Shown in pieces: positions 55,737-64,000 of a DNA stretch of 64,000 bases (its first letter is position 1; each line of letters starts with the position of its first letter). A program made the translations under genes and the position numbers. This DNA is from Ceratodon purpureus (lineage: Eukaryota; Streptophyta; Bryopsida; Pseudoditrichales; Ditrichaceae), in contig CM026426.1 of NCBI GenBank assembly GCA_014871385.1, positions 12,615,958 to 12,679,957 of the forward strand. The letters are read 5' to 3'. The notes under the pieces were generated by a model. It did not search any database. It was not told the origin of the DNA and saw only the letters and a program-made list of their open reading frames with translations.

Positions 55737-58700
55737 TCAGCATTCTAACCACTTGATCTTCATCTTTGTTGGAATGGCGGAAGTAGCAAACATGTTGAGT
55801 TTCTCCTGTTGCATTTCTCGAGACTCCAACTTCTCATAATGAAGTTTCTCCTGCTCAAGAAACGCCGGTGTATGCTTCAGATCCGCCACCGGTAAGAGTT
55901 TACTGAGTTCCCCCTGTTATCTCTCTACTACTTTCTCAACACCTAATCGAACCCATTCCTCTACAGACTTGTTGGTCCACATACGCTTTTCGGGATACAT
56001 TTCGTAAAATTGCTGCTCAGCATTTGAAGCCGCTTCCCCTATTTCTTGCTGCTCACTCACGAAGAAATATGATCAAATCAAACAGGATTCTCAACAATCT
56101 AACATTAAAACAAAAAGACTAGGAAAGTTAGAATTACCTGGTACAGAAATGCATTGAGGGACTCAACAGTGAGTGTGTACCACGTCCGCTTTGGTCGAGC
56201 CTGTTTCTTCTTGGCACTCTCAATTGTTGTAGCTAGGACAAGGCCTTCAAAGTAACTAAAGGGTTGCGGTGCTACACTTTGAATACGATACAGCTTGTGT
56301 ACCATATTCGTGGTCACGTGAGACTTCTCGTTTCTCCTGTACATTATACACATCATTATGTTATATAGAGCACCATCATCATAAATTGAAACAAAATATC
56401 ATTTCAGCAAAAATGAGCTTACCAATTAACTTTGTGTAAAGCTGCAAGGACTGCAGGAACATTGCCTTTTGGATCGGGTATAATGCTCTCAACTGTGTAA
56501 TGCCAATTTATGTCCCGGGAATGATACTCGTTTATGATGGGATACCACGCTTGCAGGCGGTAATAATTGTCCTATACCATAAACATTTTGTTAGAGATGA
56601 CTTTTAGATCTTCGTCCTTTAGGAGCGTCTTCTCAAAATCTTCATTTACCTCATGCCATTCCGGGCTCCAACTATTTGTGACAGCCGGAGTGACATCAAC
56701 AATGTGGCCCAGGTTATCCTAGAAAGCAACGCAAAAGAATTTGTTCCCTTCCAGGTAACTAGTCTTTACAAAGAAAGATGCTAGGTGGGATACATTGGTC
56801 TTCAAATATGGCCTCACGACTAGTAAAGAAAGCATTCTACAAAGCGGAATGAACAACCTTCCCTTACTCTTGGGCTCCTACTTCAAGCCATCTAGTCGGG
56901 ATGCGGTATTCGGGATTTCCCATTTCAACTAGATCTTGGAGCTTTGCTTTAACCTCACTCTCAGCCAAGGAAATAGCTTCTGCAAAGAAGGCGACAAGTG
57001 ATATAGTTAGTACATTCACCGAGCTTTATAATTACAAACGAATAGATACCGCTGTTAACGGCAGTACCCTATTTGTCAATGAATAAATCTAAAAAAAAAT
57101 TCAACAATAAACAAATCTTTGAGTACTGCCGTTCAAAGTAGTACCATTATAGTCGTTAATTGTGACAAACAATAACCCTGAAATTCAACTGCCGTTAACA
57201 ACAGTAAGAAAAATAGTAGATCAGATGGTATTATAAGCAAGAATGCTTGGGTACTGCCGTGAACGGCGGTACCCTTGGTGTCGTGGAAAGTGTTCCAAGT
57301 ATAAGATCAAATTCAAGTGCCTTTGACATCAGTAGTAATCAAGGTGTTAAAATCACCATCAAAATGACCATCAAAATGAATTGCTGTTAACGACAGTGGA
57401 CAAACAGTAGAAACTATTAATGAAGAAAAAACAAATGCTTGGGTACTGCCGTTAACGGCAGTAACCTTGGTGAATGTCATAGTGTTCCAAAAATAATCAT
57501 CAAATTAACTGCCATTAACGGCAATCTATAAAGTGTGGGAAAATGACTCACACAAATTTGGATGCTTTAGTGTTGCCGTTAACGACAGAACTATTTTGAA
57601 TTGTAAAAGTATACTCTGAATACGGTCTAGTACAATGTTTATAAACAAATGAGAAACACTGAAACAAAAAGCAATGAAAAATCAGGAATCTTATGAATAT
57701 AATTACTTTATGAACCCAAGAGAAGTGAAGTCTAATTTCTACAAAGTATACTGCCGTTAACAGCAATACTATTTCAATGCCTGAAGAACAAAAAAAAATC
57801 TAAGCATGGGTACTGCTGTTAACGGCAGTACTAATACAAAGCCCTTAATTCAATTAAAAAACTGCAGATTGAGTACTGCCGTTAACGACAATGCTATTTC
57901 TCAAAACCTAAGACAAAAAATCATATACATACTACATAATAGAGATACATAAGGAAACCTTTGAGTCAACAATTTTGTGCCAGGAAGAAGCCTGATTATG
58001 TATTGCCATTAACAGCAGTACTATGGCAGACACCAAAAAACAAAACGAAATTCAGACTAGAATCGCGTGCAACAAAATAGCGCGGATTTGTCAACAATCC
58101 CGTGCAAGGAAAATGCCCAAATTTGTACTACCATTAATGACATTAGTATTACAAAGCCGTAAGGTCAAAGCAAGAGCTTCTTGAAAGATAAAAAAACAGT
58201 TCAAGCGGACATGAACCTCAACCTTCGACGCGGAGAAACCAATCACCAGCATATTGTTGTTAAGCTATGAATTAACCATTAAATAAAAAATTACTCAAGT
58301 GCCGCTAATCAAGAGCTAAACCTAAAAGTCATACCAACTAAAACAATTGTAATCGGAAATACTATGGTGCCTGAGAAGATCCACAAGAAGAACTACTACT
58401 AATGAACGATTCACAGAGTGCTCGCAAGACATAGACGACAACAATGAGCCATACCTTCAGACGGCTCCGGCCGTGGCTTGTTGTCAGCGTCATCTTCTTC
58501 CTGGTCTTCATTGTCGCTGCGATCCCCTCCCTCTGGGCGTCTCTCTTTGTCAATGGTCTCGTCTTCATCACCGCGGTCGTTTTCCTCAATGCGCGCATCT
58601 GAAAAAGGCGTTCTCGACGCCTTGTTCTGGGTTACTTCTTCCTCTGAATGCTCCGGTGCATCCAGCTGCGGCTCCATTTTCTGACACAATCAGCACAAGC

Positions 58701-59430
58701 AATTACAGGTTAGACCACCAAAATGAACCCGTCTTAATCTTAAAAACCTGTCTACGGTGGGAGCCATTCACAGGCAGGAACCCCATCAGCCAGCTTGCCA
58801 AAAAGAACGAAAGAAGTATATTACCACAGACCCAAAAATGAGATGCTTCACACACAGAGCTGAGGACAATGTTGTTCCAGCGGTAACCTCGAAAGGAAGT
58901 CCACCCTAAACTCTAAAATCAGAGAAAGGAAGACTAGACGTGCACAAAACTAGCCCTGGCAGTAAGAGAAGTGGCACCTAAGGCGATCTCATCGAGGTTT
59001 CTCATCATTAGGAGTACGTAAAATAAGGAAAAGGCGGCGATTTGACATACCCAACCCGCTAAATAATGTCTTAACTGTCGTGTCAATGTTGGCTGATGAA
59101 ACTACTGATGGTAAGCTACAAGGGTGAATTAAGTAGGCTACTTTGAAAGGAAATTTGTAAAAGACAACAAATAATGTAACATACTTTATTCCCTGCGCTA
59201 GCACTTGTATCACATTCTACAATCTGAGCGTTTTGATGCTTCAGACGTCTTCCGTAACGCAATATGCTATCTTCTTCAATGCCCTCCAATGGTAAATCAT
59301 CGGTTGTCTTCTCAAAGTCTAATGTTCTGATTATGCCATCCTTCTAAAATCGTTCACTCTCTCTCCTTGCTCTAGCCATTTTACTACTACTATAATGCGT
59401 TGATCCTTTCTTTCTCCACTTCTTAGGTGG
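55737..59430 (-). pseudogene. Unrecognised multi-exon gene with a repeat-filled intron
   Basis: Exon pieces in order: KKWRKKGSTHYSSSKMARAR, then TAG and DFEKTTDDLPLEGIEEDSIL (about 59,430-59,186); a short piece near 59,100; MEPQLDAPEHSEEEVTQNKA followed by a very acidic stretch (58,684-58,455); after a clean intron (donor AAG|GTATGG at 58,454, acceptor TTTGCAG at 56,980) AISLAESEVKAKLQDLVEMG.PEYRIPTRWLEVGAQ; then, after a frame change, FFVKTSYLEGNKFFCVAF, VDVTPAVTNSWSPEWHEVNE, YRLQAWYPIINEYHSRDINW and HYTVESIIPDPKGNVPAVL; RRNEKSHVTTNMVHKLYRIQ (near 56,330) and a C-terminal coiled coil to a TGA at 55,737. In-frame TAGs near 56,720 and 56,577 and a TAA near 55,918 indicate decay. No family recognised; the WHYTVESIIPDP region is the best handle for a search. 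Confidence 0.45.
57047..58147. repeat. Array of about 13 GTTAAC-centred palindromes inside an intron
   Basis: Each unit approximates TACTGCCGTTAACGGCAGTA, a perfect 20-bp palindrome. Units lie at about 57,047, 57,123, 57,188, 57,251, 57,380, 57,443, 57,508, 57,569, 57,746, 57,810, 57,873, 58,000 and 58,124. The unit at 57,443 is nearly perfect; others have 1-6 changes. Spacing is mostly 60-70 bp, with larger gaps of about 130-180 bp. The 57,251 and 57,443 units sit in a longer 192-bp duplication (both preceded by ATGCTTGGG and followed by CTTGGTG and GTGTTCCAA). AT-rich sequence separates units. The whole array is within intron 58,454-56,980 of the minus-strand gene. Confidence 0.9.
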
Positions 59431-60027
59431 AGCCGCATAGCACACCCAAAACATCAAGAGCTCCACAAACAAACTAGACAACCCGCAGAACACCAGAATG
59501 CACACATAGGAAATGCATGACAAGAATTCCAATCGGACATGATATACAGTTCATGTTATAATAACTAGCCAGGCTTGGATGAACGATACTTGTCTTCTAC
59601 AGCAATGTTTCTTGAATGTCTTAAATTGAATCTGCAAGCTTTTCAATCGTGCTAAGCATAAATTTAAAGACTATTCTATTTTCAACTAAAAATGACAATA
59701 CATGTACCAGATCTAACTAGAATTTATTTCAAGGACGGTTATTACTAATATTATTCAATCACTTAACAAGTAGAAATTGAACCATGATTCAGGTATTTAA
59801 AATATTTTGGAATGACACCAATGCACACAGAACGACGGCTCCATAATTGCTTCATTCTATTTTTTTATTGTCCTTTTCATCCATGAACATCAAGTCCATA
59901 AGGTTCAATGTAAACAAATGTATAATTTATCCTAAGATAAATAGAGTAAGCAGAATGTCATAATCCTTTCAATTTATGCTCACTAACTTCTTTACCATCA
60001 GTTCAATCTCTCTTTAGACAACTTAGA
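59431..60027. other. Spacer, no gene seen
   Basis: AT-rich, between divergent genes. A short hydrophobic minus-strand ORF (59,532-59,344) overlaps the first exon of the left gene and is otherwise unsupported. Confidence 0.4.
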
Positions 60028-60867
60028 ATGGCGCATCTCCTTGCAGACAGAGTGTTAGGCATATTGTTCGTGCTCAGAGCTCATAGTGTTGGTATTCCAT
60101 TAACAATACGTGTAGATGAGGATTGGTTGGCAACTGTGACGGCCAAACGCCTCAGCCTTAGGTACCACTTCAGAGAGGAAACTGTTAGTATTGAGGAAGA
60201 GATATATGACGATGACACCAATGAGATTACTCATACACTTTATCAAGTTTCTGAGAAAGACAATAACAATAACAGCTTTTGGAACCTCAATCCCGGTAGA
60301 TACAGAGTTTACGGTCTCACAGATTCACAGATGCAGGCGTCCACAGAGATTCTGACTCCTCATAGTTCATCTACTTGTACTATCTAGACTCCGCTGCCTC
60401 GTGATGTGAAGGTTAAAGTAGAACCTGGCTTGGATACTCTAATTGTAACGACAATCATCTCTCTTTCTTTAGACGAGGAGACTAGTCCTCTGAAAGCATC
60501 ACCTGCTGTTCCAAAACGTGCTGTAGAATCTAGGCTGCCCACTACATTTCCAGTCAAATGTCCCAATAACTTCCAATCTTCAAAGAAGGAGACTGTTAGT
60601 GTAGTCCTGCTCATTAGGAAACTTGCGGAGAGACCAGGGAGGAAAAACATCCTTACAAAAATAGATTAGTCATTAGTGAGACACAAGAAGGTTGAGTACT
60701 TGCCTGCAGAGTTTAATGGTGTTGTGATCTTTGAGCTCCCCCCAGCTGGAGAAGGAGTTGTCAGGTCTCCGGTGAAGGCTATGCAAAGTATGGACAACCG
60801 TTACAATGGCCATCTTTGGACCAAGACAATCACTACCAACATCACAAACGACTTCAGCCTCTTATAG
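60028..60867 (+). pseudogene. Unrecognised ORF in one frame with two TAG stops
   Basis: ATG 60,028 starts MAHLLADRVLGILFVLRAHS. The same frame runs through TAG 60,385 and TAG 60,667 to TAG 60,865, 280 codons in all, and stays protein-like throughout: VDEDWLATVTAKRLSLRYHF, GRYRVYGLTDSQMQASTEIL, then PLPRDVKVKVEPGLDTLIVT, VPKRAVESRLPTTFPVKCPN, and RHKKVEYLPAEFNGVVIFEL. No known motif. Another open frame (60,806-61,033) overlaps its end and may continue the protein after a frameshift. Both internal stops could derive from CAG. Readthrough cannot be excluded, but decay is the simpler view. Confidence 0.45.
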
Positions 60868-61543
60868 AGTGCAGCCAGCCACTCTCAGGCTATCTAAAGG
60901 TGTACCGATTGGGACTGTCCTTCCAGGAGTGCTGAGCAGTCATAGACATGGGTTAGGAGTCACTGAAGTGCAGAAACTCGATCAGCAGAGGCTGGACAGT
61001 CACTGTCAGGGTCCTAACGGCTGGAGTGATTAAACTGTTATAGTGGGAAGAACAGCAGAGGCAATTTTGATTCAGCTATTTCAGAGGAAACAGTAGAAAC
61101 AACAACAGTAGCAGTTGAACACATATACAGAGGACAACATAGCAAAGTCGACACTGCGTTGTGGTTGTTGGGTGTTGGTGTGGGATCCGAGAAACTCAGA
61201 ATAAACCGGAAAAGCCTCATCCGGAGTTAGTATTCCATTAATTTTTCATTTTTTCGGTTAATTAGGTAAAAACTAGCTAGACACTAGTTGTATTAGGAGT
61301 TGACACAAATCGGATACTCCAGAAACCTTAAAACAATTAACGCAGGAAGTATTCTCCGAACCTCGATTCCGGAAACTCGGAAGAGAAAACACGGAATGGG
61401 TCAAAGATCCGAGAACTGACCGTTACTGAAACCGCGTCTAGGATCTGAACCGACGCGGAAGTCATCATGACCCGGATAGGCGTCTAGCTCGATACGGTGG
61501 CGGCTGCAATTGCGGGCCGCCGCAGCGTTTATGATGCCCGGGG
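60868..61543. other. Upstream region of the 740-codon ORF, possible LTR
   Basis: No supported gene apart from the possible continuation to 61,033. From about 61,300 sequence becomes rich in CCGGA/TCCGAG-type words, like the ORF that follows, so the same element may begin near 61,170 (GTTGTTGGGTGTTGGTGTGG). No second LTR is in the window to test this. Confidence 0.35.
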
Positions 61544-61551
61544 TATATAAG
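61544..61551 (+). promoter_or_regulatory. TATA box
   Basis: TATATAAG in a GC-rich setting, about 150 bp upstream of ATG 61,702, placing a transcription start near 61,575-61,585. The best promoter-like signal in the window. Confidence 0.7.
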
Positions 61552-61701
61552 CGAGGGTGTTAGGGTTTGGAGTTCCTTTTTGCGGACTGGGAGTAGAGAG
61601 TGAAAGAGCGGTGAGGTGTTCTGTCTTTTCCGATTCACTGGCAGTTGGATTGCCGGGTTTCTTGCTGCCGGATCGTAGAGGGAGAGAAGTAAGGCGTAGC
61701 A

Positions 61702-63924
61702 ATGTCGCACATGCAGTGTAGGGTTCTTAGTCCCGGCACTCCGGTGAAAGAATCGGAGATGGAAGAGTTGATCGCCGATCTCACCCGGATGAGGTGCCAG
61801 GGGTTGCTGTCACGGCCGTGGTTGCTGAAGAGTGAGGCGATGGTGAGGGAGGTCCTGGACGGACCGGACAATAGGTGGGACAATGCGATCCGGGGCAAGC
61901 CCACGCTGTGGAATGCGGAACAGTGGGCGGAAACTTACGACTTCGAGCAGAACGGACTCCTTTGGGCAACCCGGACGGATAAGTACGTACTGGATAGGTT
62001 TCACGGGAAGATCCATAAGAATAACGGATACGTGATAGACGCCTGCAAGGATAAGAGACAGAGACAAGTCTTAGCCTTCCTCGTTCCAATCCTGTACCCG
62101 CTGAAACCGGAACAGGTCACCATTACGGTCGGGAACACCATCCTCGGAGCGTACACGGGGGAACGTCCGGTGAATTGGGCCGCGCTCATGGCGGAAGTCG
62201 TGCAGAAGATGGTGCCATCGATCAGAAAGAAGCCGACCCCGATCGCCCCTTTCCTCTACCACCTTTACCATGCGTATGAGTTGCTGAGCGAGAGTAAGGA
62301 AGAGAGTTATACGACAGCGAAGAACTTCCTCAGTTTTTCAGAGATTCCGCGCGGGATGGAGGCCGATCCGCGTGGCGAAACCTCGGACACAGCGTCCACG
62401 GAACAGGATGACGATACGGCGATCATTCCGAACCCCGGCGCTACTAAGGCTCAGTCCAAGTCACGATCGGAACGCGTTGCGTCGCAGCACGCGGAGCCCT
62501 CTACGGCCTGGGGAGATACGGAACGGAGGGAGGTCAGTTCCGAGCGGGGATTTCCGGTTGAACTATTCCATGGGATTCGGGAGGAAACTCATCGGGCGCA
62601 GGCCTCTTACGATCGGATGGAGACGCTGCTCTGGAGAGTCTGCACGTCTCTTGGGGGCTGTTTACCGGAGGAGGTGATCCGAGAGGTGGAGTTGTTGAAG
62701 GACGCCCCGAAGCTTCGGAGTGAGAAGAAGCAGCTGGAGCTTCAGTGGCAGGAACTTACGAGGGAACTGGCGGCGAAGAGCGAGGAGATCCGGAAGTTCC
62801 ATGCCGAGCAGGAGGAGACCTTGGGAGAGCTTCGGAAGTTGGTAGGGAATTCGGGTGCGGTAATCAACAAGGCCCGGTTGTTCGATGAGGATGTGTTGCA
62901 GCCTGCAGATTTGGAGAACAAGCAGAAGATCATCACGATCCTCTGCAAATGCGAGCATTCGAAGAACCAGATTTTGAAGAAGGTTTGGCAGCTGCTCAAT
63001 CCGGTAGTCGGAAGTCCGAGTGTTGGAACCGCCGGTCGGAACCCTCCGCTCCCCGGATCTCCCTCTCGGACCGTTGTAGGGGAATCTCAAGGGGTAGGGT
63101 TCCGGACCCCAATAGAGCGCAACCTCCAGCTTGAGGAGCAGATGGCGGTCGACGCGGACATCTTCAAGCCGAACCGGACGATCGCGGAGCTGATCCGGGA
63201 GCACCAAGCACAGGTGGCGTCACCCGGAGCCAGCACGGTTCAGCAAAGCTGCGCGATCCCCACCGGTCAGAGGGAAGTGACAGGGACTACAGTCACCGTT
63301 AGGCGATCCGAGGAGCGGACGGTGAGGGAACAGGTGACCCGGCCTGTGCAGCCGGATGTCCTTCCAAGACTCGGATCAGGGGTGATCATTGCGGATTACC
63401 AAGGGGAGATAGCGGGAGCGCAATGGGGACGAGCCATTTCACCAACCGGACAGACTCGAGTGACTCAGGAGGGGGCACTTACCCCTTCACCGACAGCCAA
63501 GACCGGAACGGCGACGCCTACCCCCACCGGAACGCCAGTGGTGGATTCCCCTGCTGACAGTGCCGGTGCTCAGAGAGTTTTGAGGAAGAGGAAGGATCTG
63601 GCAGGAAAGGGCCCAATTACGATTTCCGAGTCCGACTCAGAAACCTATGCGAGCTCTCCGGTTCGGACAGCCGGAACTGGGACTCAGACCCCTACGTCCG
63701 GAACCCCTCCCGCGCATATGTTGCCGAAGTCTCCCAAGTCTCCCAAGAACCGGATCGTTACCCGGCTGTCCTTGGAGACCAAGGCGACGGAGTCAAAGGC
63801 GGAACGGAGTGCTAGGCGTCAGGCGGAGCGGGCAGCGAGGACAGAAGGATCTGAGCCACGGATGACCAGGTCAAAGGAGAAGGACCGAGAGCAGGGGAGC
63901 CACAAGAAGACGAAGATGGGGTAG
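61702..63924 (+). CDS. 740-residue gag-like protein, intact
   Basis: The only long intact gene here. N-terminal domain (residues 1-220): LSRPWLLKSEAMVREVLDGP ... LAFLVPILYPLKPEQVTITV, NTILGAYTGERPVNWAALMA, then FLYHLYHAYELL. The GxxVNW helix is shared in outline with copies A and B and with the putative plant transposon protein domain. Residues about 290-430 are coiled coil (EKKQLELQWQELTRELAAKS). Residues 430-670 are Pro/Thr/Gly-rich low complexity (TPTPTGTPV, TPTSGTPP), and the C-terminus is Lys/Arg-rich (AERSARRQAERAAR ... KKTKMG). No zinc knuckle, protease or polymerase is seen before the window ends 76 bases later. The ORF is GC-rich with frequent CCG/GGA codons, unlike its neighbours, and unbroken, so it is probably young. 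A lineage-specific host gene is the alternative. Confidence 0.5.
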   Translation: MSHMQCRVLSPGTPVKESEMEELIADLTRMRCQGLLSRPWLLKSEAMVREVLDGPDNRWDNAIRGKPTLWNAEQWAETYDFEQNGLLWATRTDKYVLDRFHGKIHKNNGYVIDACKDKRQRQVLAFLVPILYPLKPEQVTITVGNTILGAYTGERPVNWAALMAEVVQKMVPSIRKKPTPIAPFLYHLYHAYELLSESKEESYTTAKNFLSFSEIPRGMEADPRGETSDTASTEQDDDTAIIPNPGATKAQSKSRSERVASQHAEPSTAWGDTERREVSSERGFPVELFHGIREETHRAQASYDRMETLLWRVCTSLGGCLPEEVIREVELLKDAPKLRSEKKQLELQWQELTRELAAKSEEIRKFHAEQEETLGELRKLVGNSGAVINKARLFDEDVLQPADLENKQKIITILCKCEHSKNQILKKVWQLLNPVVGSPSVGTAGRNPPLPGSPSRTVVGESQGVGFRTPIERNLQLEEQMAVDADIFKPNRTIAELIREHQAQVASPGASTVQQSCAIPTGQREVTGTTVTVRRSEERTVREQVTRPVQPDVLPRLGSGVIIADYQGEIAGAQWGRAISPTGQTRVTQEGALTPSPTAKTGTATPTPTGTPVVDSPADSAGAQRVLRKRKDLAGKGPITISESDSETYASSPVRTAGTGTQTPTSGTPPAHMLPKSPKSPKNRIVTRLSLETKATESKAERSARRQAERAARTEGSEPRMTRSKEKDREQGSHKKTKMG

Positions 63925-64000
63925 ATTCCTCTCCCTGCAACTGGCCGTCACTTTCCGGATTTAGAGGAGTAGATTCCGGATCGGCAGATCCGGTTTAGTC

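Noticed and set aside
57047..58147. CRISPR-like array
   Set aside because: Units are palindromic and diverged, with irregular spacing, lie in a eukaryotic intron and no cas genes are present.

Overview
This looks like nuclear DNA from a green plant. I favour an early-diverging streptophyte (charophyte, bryophyte, lycophyte or fern) over a flowering plant, but cannot fix the species. Supporting signs are spliceosomal introns with GT...AG ends, plant-type CACTA proteins (Transpos_assoc, tnp2/Transposase_21, DUF4218, DUF4216 and a Transposase_24/TnpA-like protein), long AT-rich or pyrimidine-rich spacers, and almost no intact genes. No rRNA, tRNA or bacterial operon structure was seen. Nearly the whole window is transposon-derived or lineage-specific repeat-family DNA, and most genes carry in-frame stops or frameshifts.

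Layout. 1-1.3 kb (-): wreck of a retroelement or 'putative plant transposon protein' gene. 2.2-5.76 kb (+): transposase-like pseudogene with one clear intron. 6,413-27,708: a complete 21.3-kb CACTA element with matching CACTAGTAGAAA ends and a 3-bp GTA target duplication. It holds a tnp2 transposase on the minus strand (8.4-13.4 kb), an unrecognised acidic-protein ORF (15.6-16.2 kb), an SR-rich TnpA-like gene on the plus strand (18.1-23.0 kb), and two related F-box-like genes near its right end (24.4 and 26.2 kb).

28-44 kb: three decayed members of one family (28.4-31.1 kb -, 40.1-41.4 kb -, 42.5-43.9 kb +). Two show a VNW-containing N-terminal domain; all show a coiled coil and a Cys/His RING-like C-terminal module. 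Between them lie a 396-bp MITE with 33-bp perfect terminal inverted repeats inside a broken ORF (31,986-32,381), a Crypton/DUF3504-like tyrosine recombinase pseudogene (35.8-37.25 kb) and a Ser/Pro-rich plus coiled-coil pseudogene (37.3-38.4 kb).

44.5-54 kb: two minus-strand relatives starting with the same zinc-finger module. The longer one (53.9-48.9 kb) ends in a C48 (Ulp1-like) SUMO-protease domain whose His, Asp, Gln and Cys are all visible but interrupted by stops. 55.7-59.4 kb (-): unrecognised multi-exon pseudogene. Its 1,475-bp intron carries the most unusual signal in the window: about 13 copies of an imperfect palindrome centred on GTTAAC (consensus TACTGCCGTTAACGGCAGTA). 60.0-60.9 kb: one reading frame broken by two TAGs. 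61.5-63.9 kb: a TATA box followed by the one long intact gene, a 740-codon gag-like ORF of clearly different base composition, probably the start of a young retroelement running out of the window.

A common theme is that most premature stops can be reached by one C-to-T or G-to-A change, and many are TAG where Gln is expected. That fits decay of cytosine-methylated transposon DNA. No gene here can be called a housekeeping gene with confidence.
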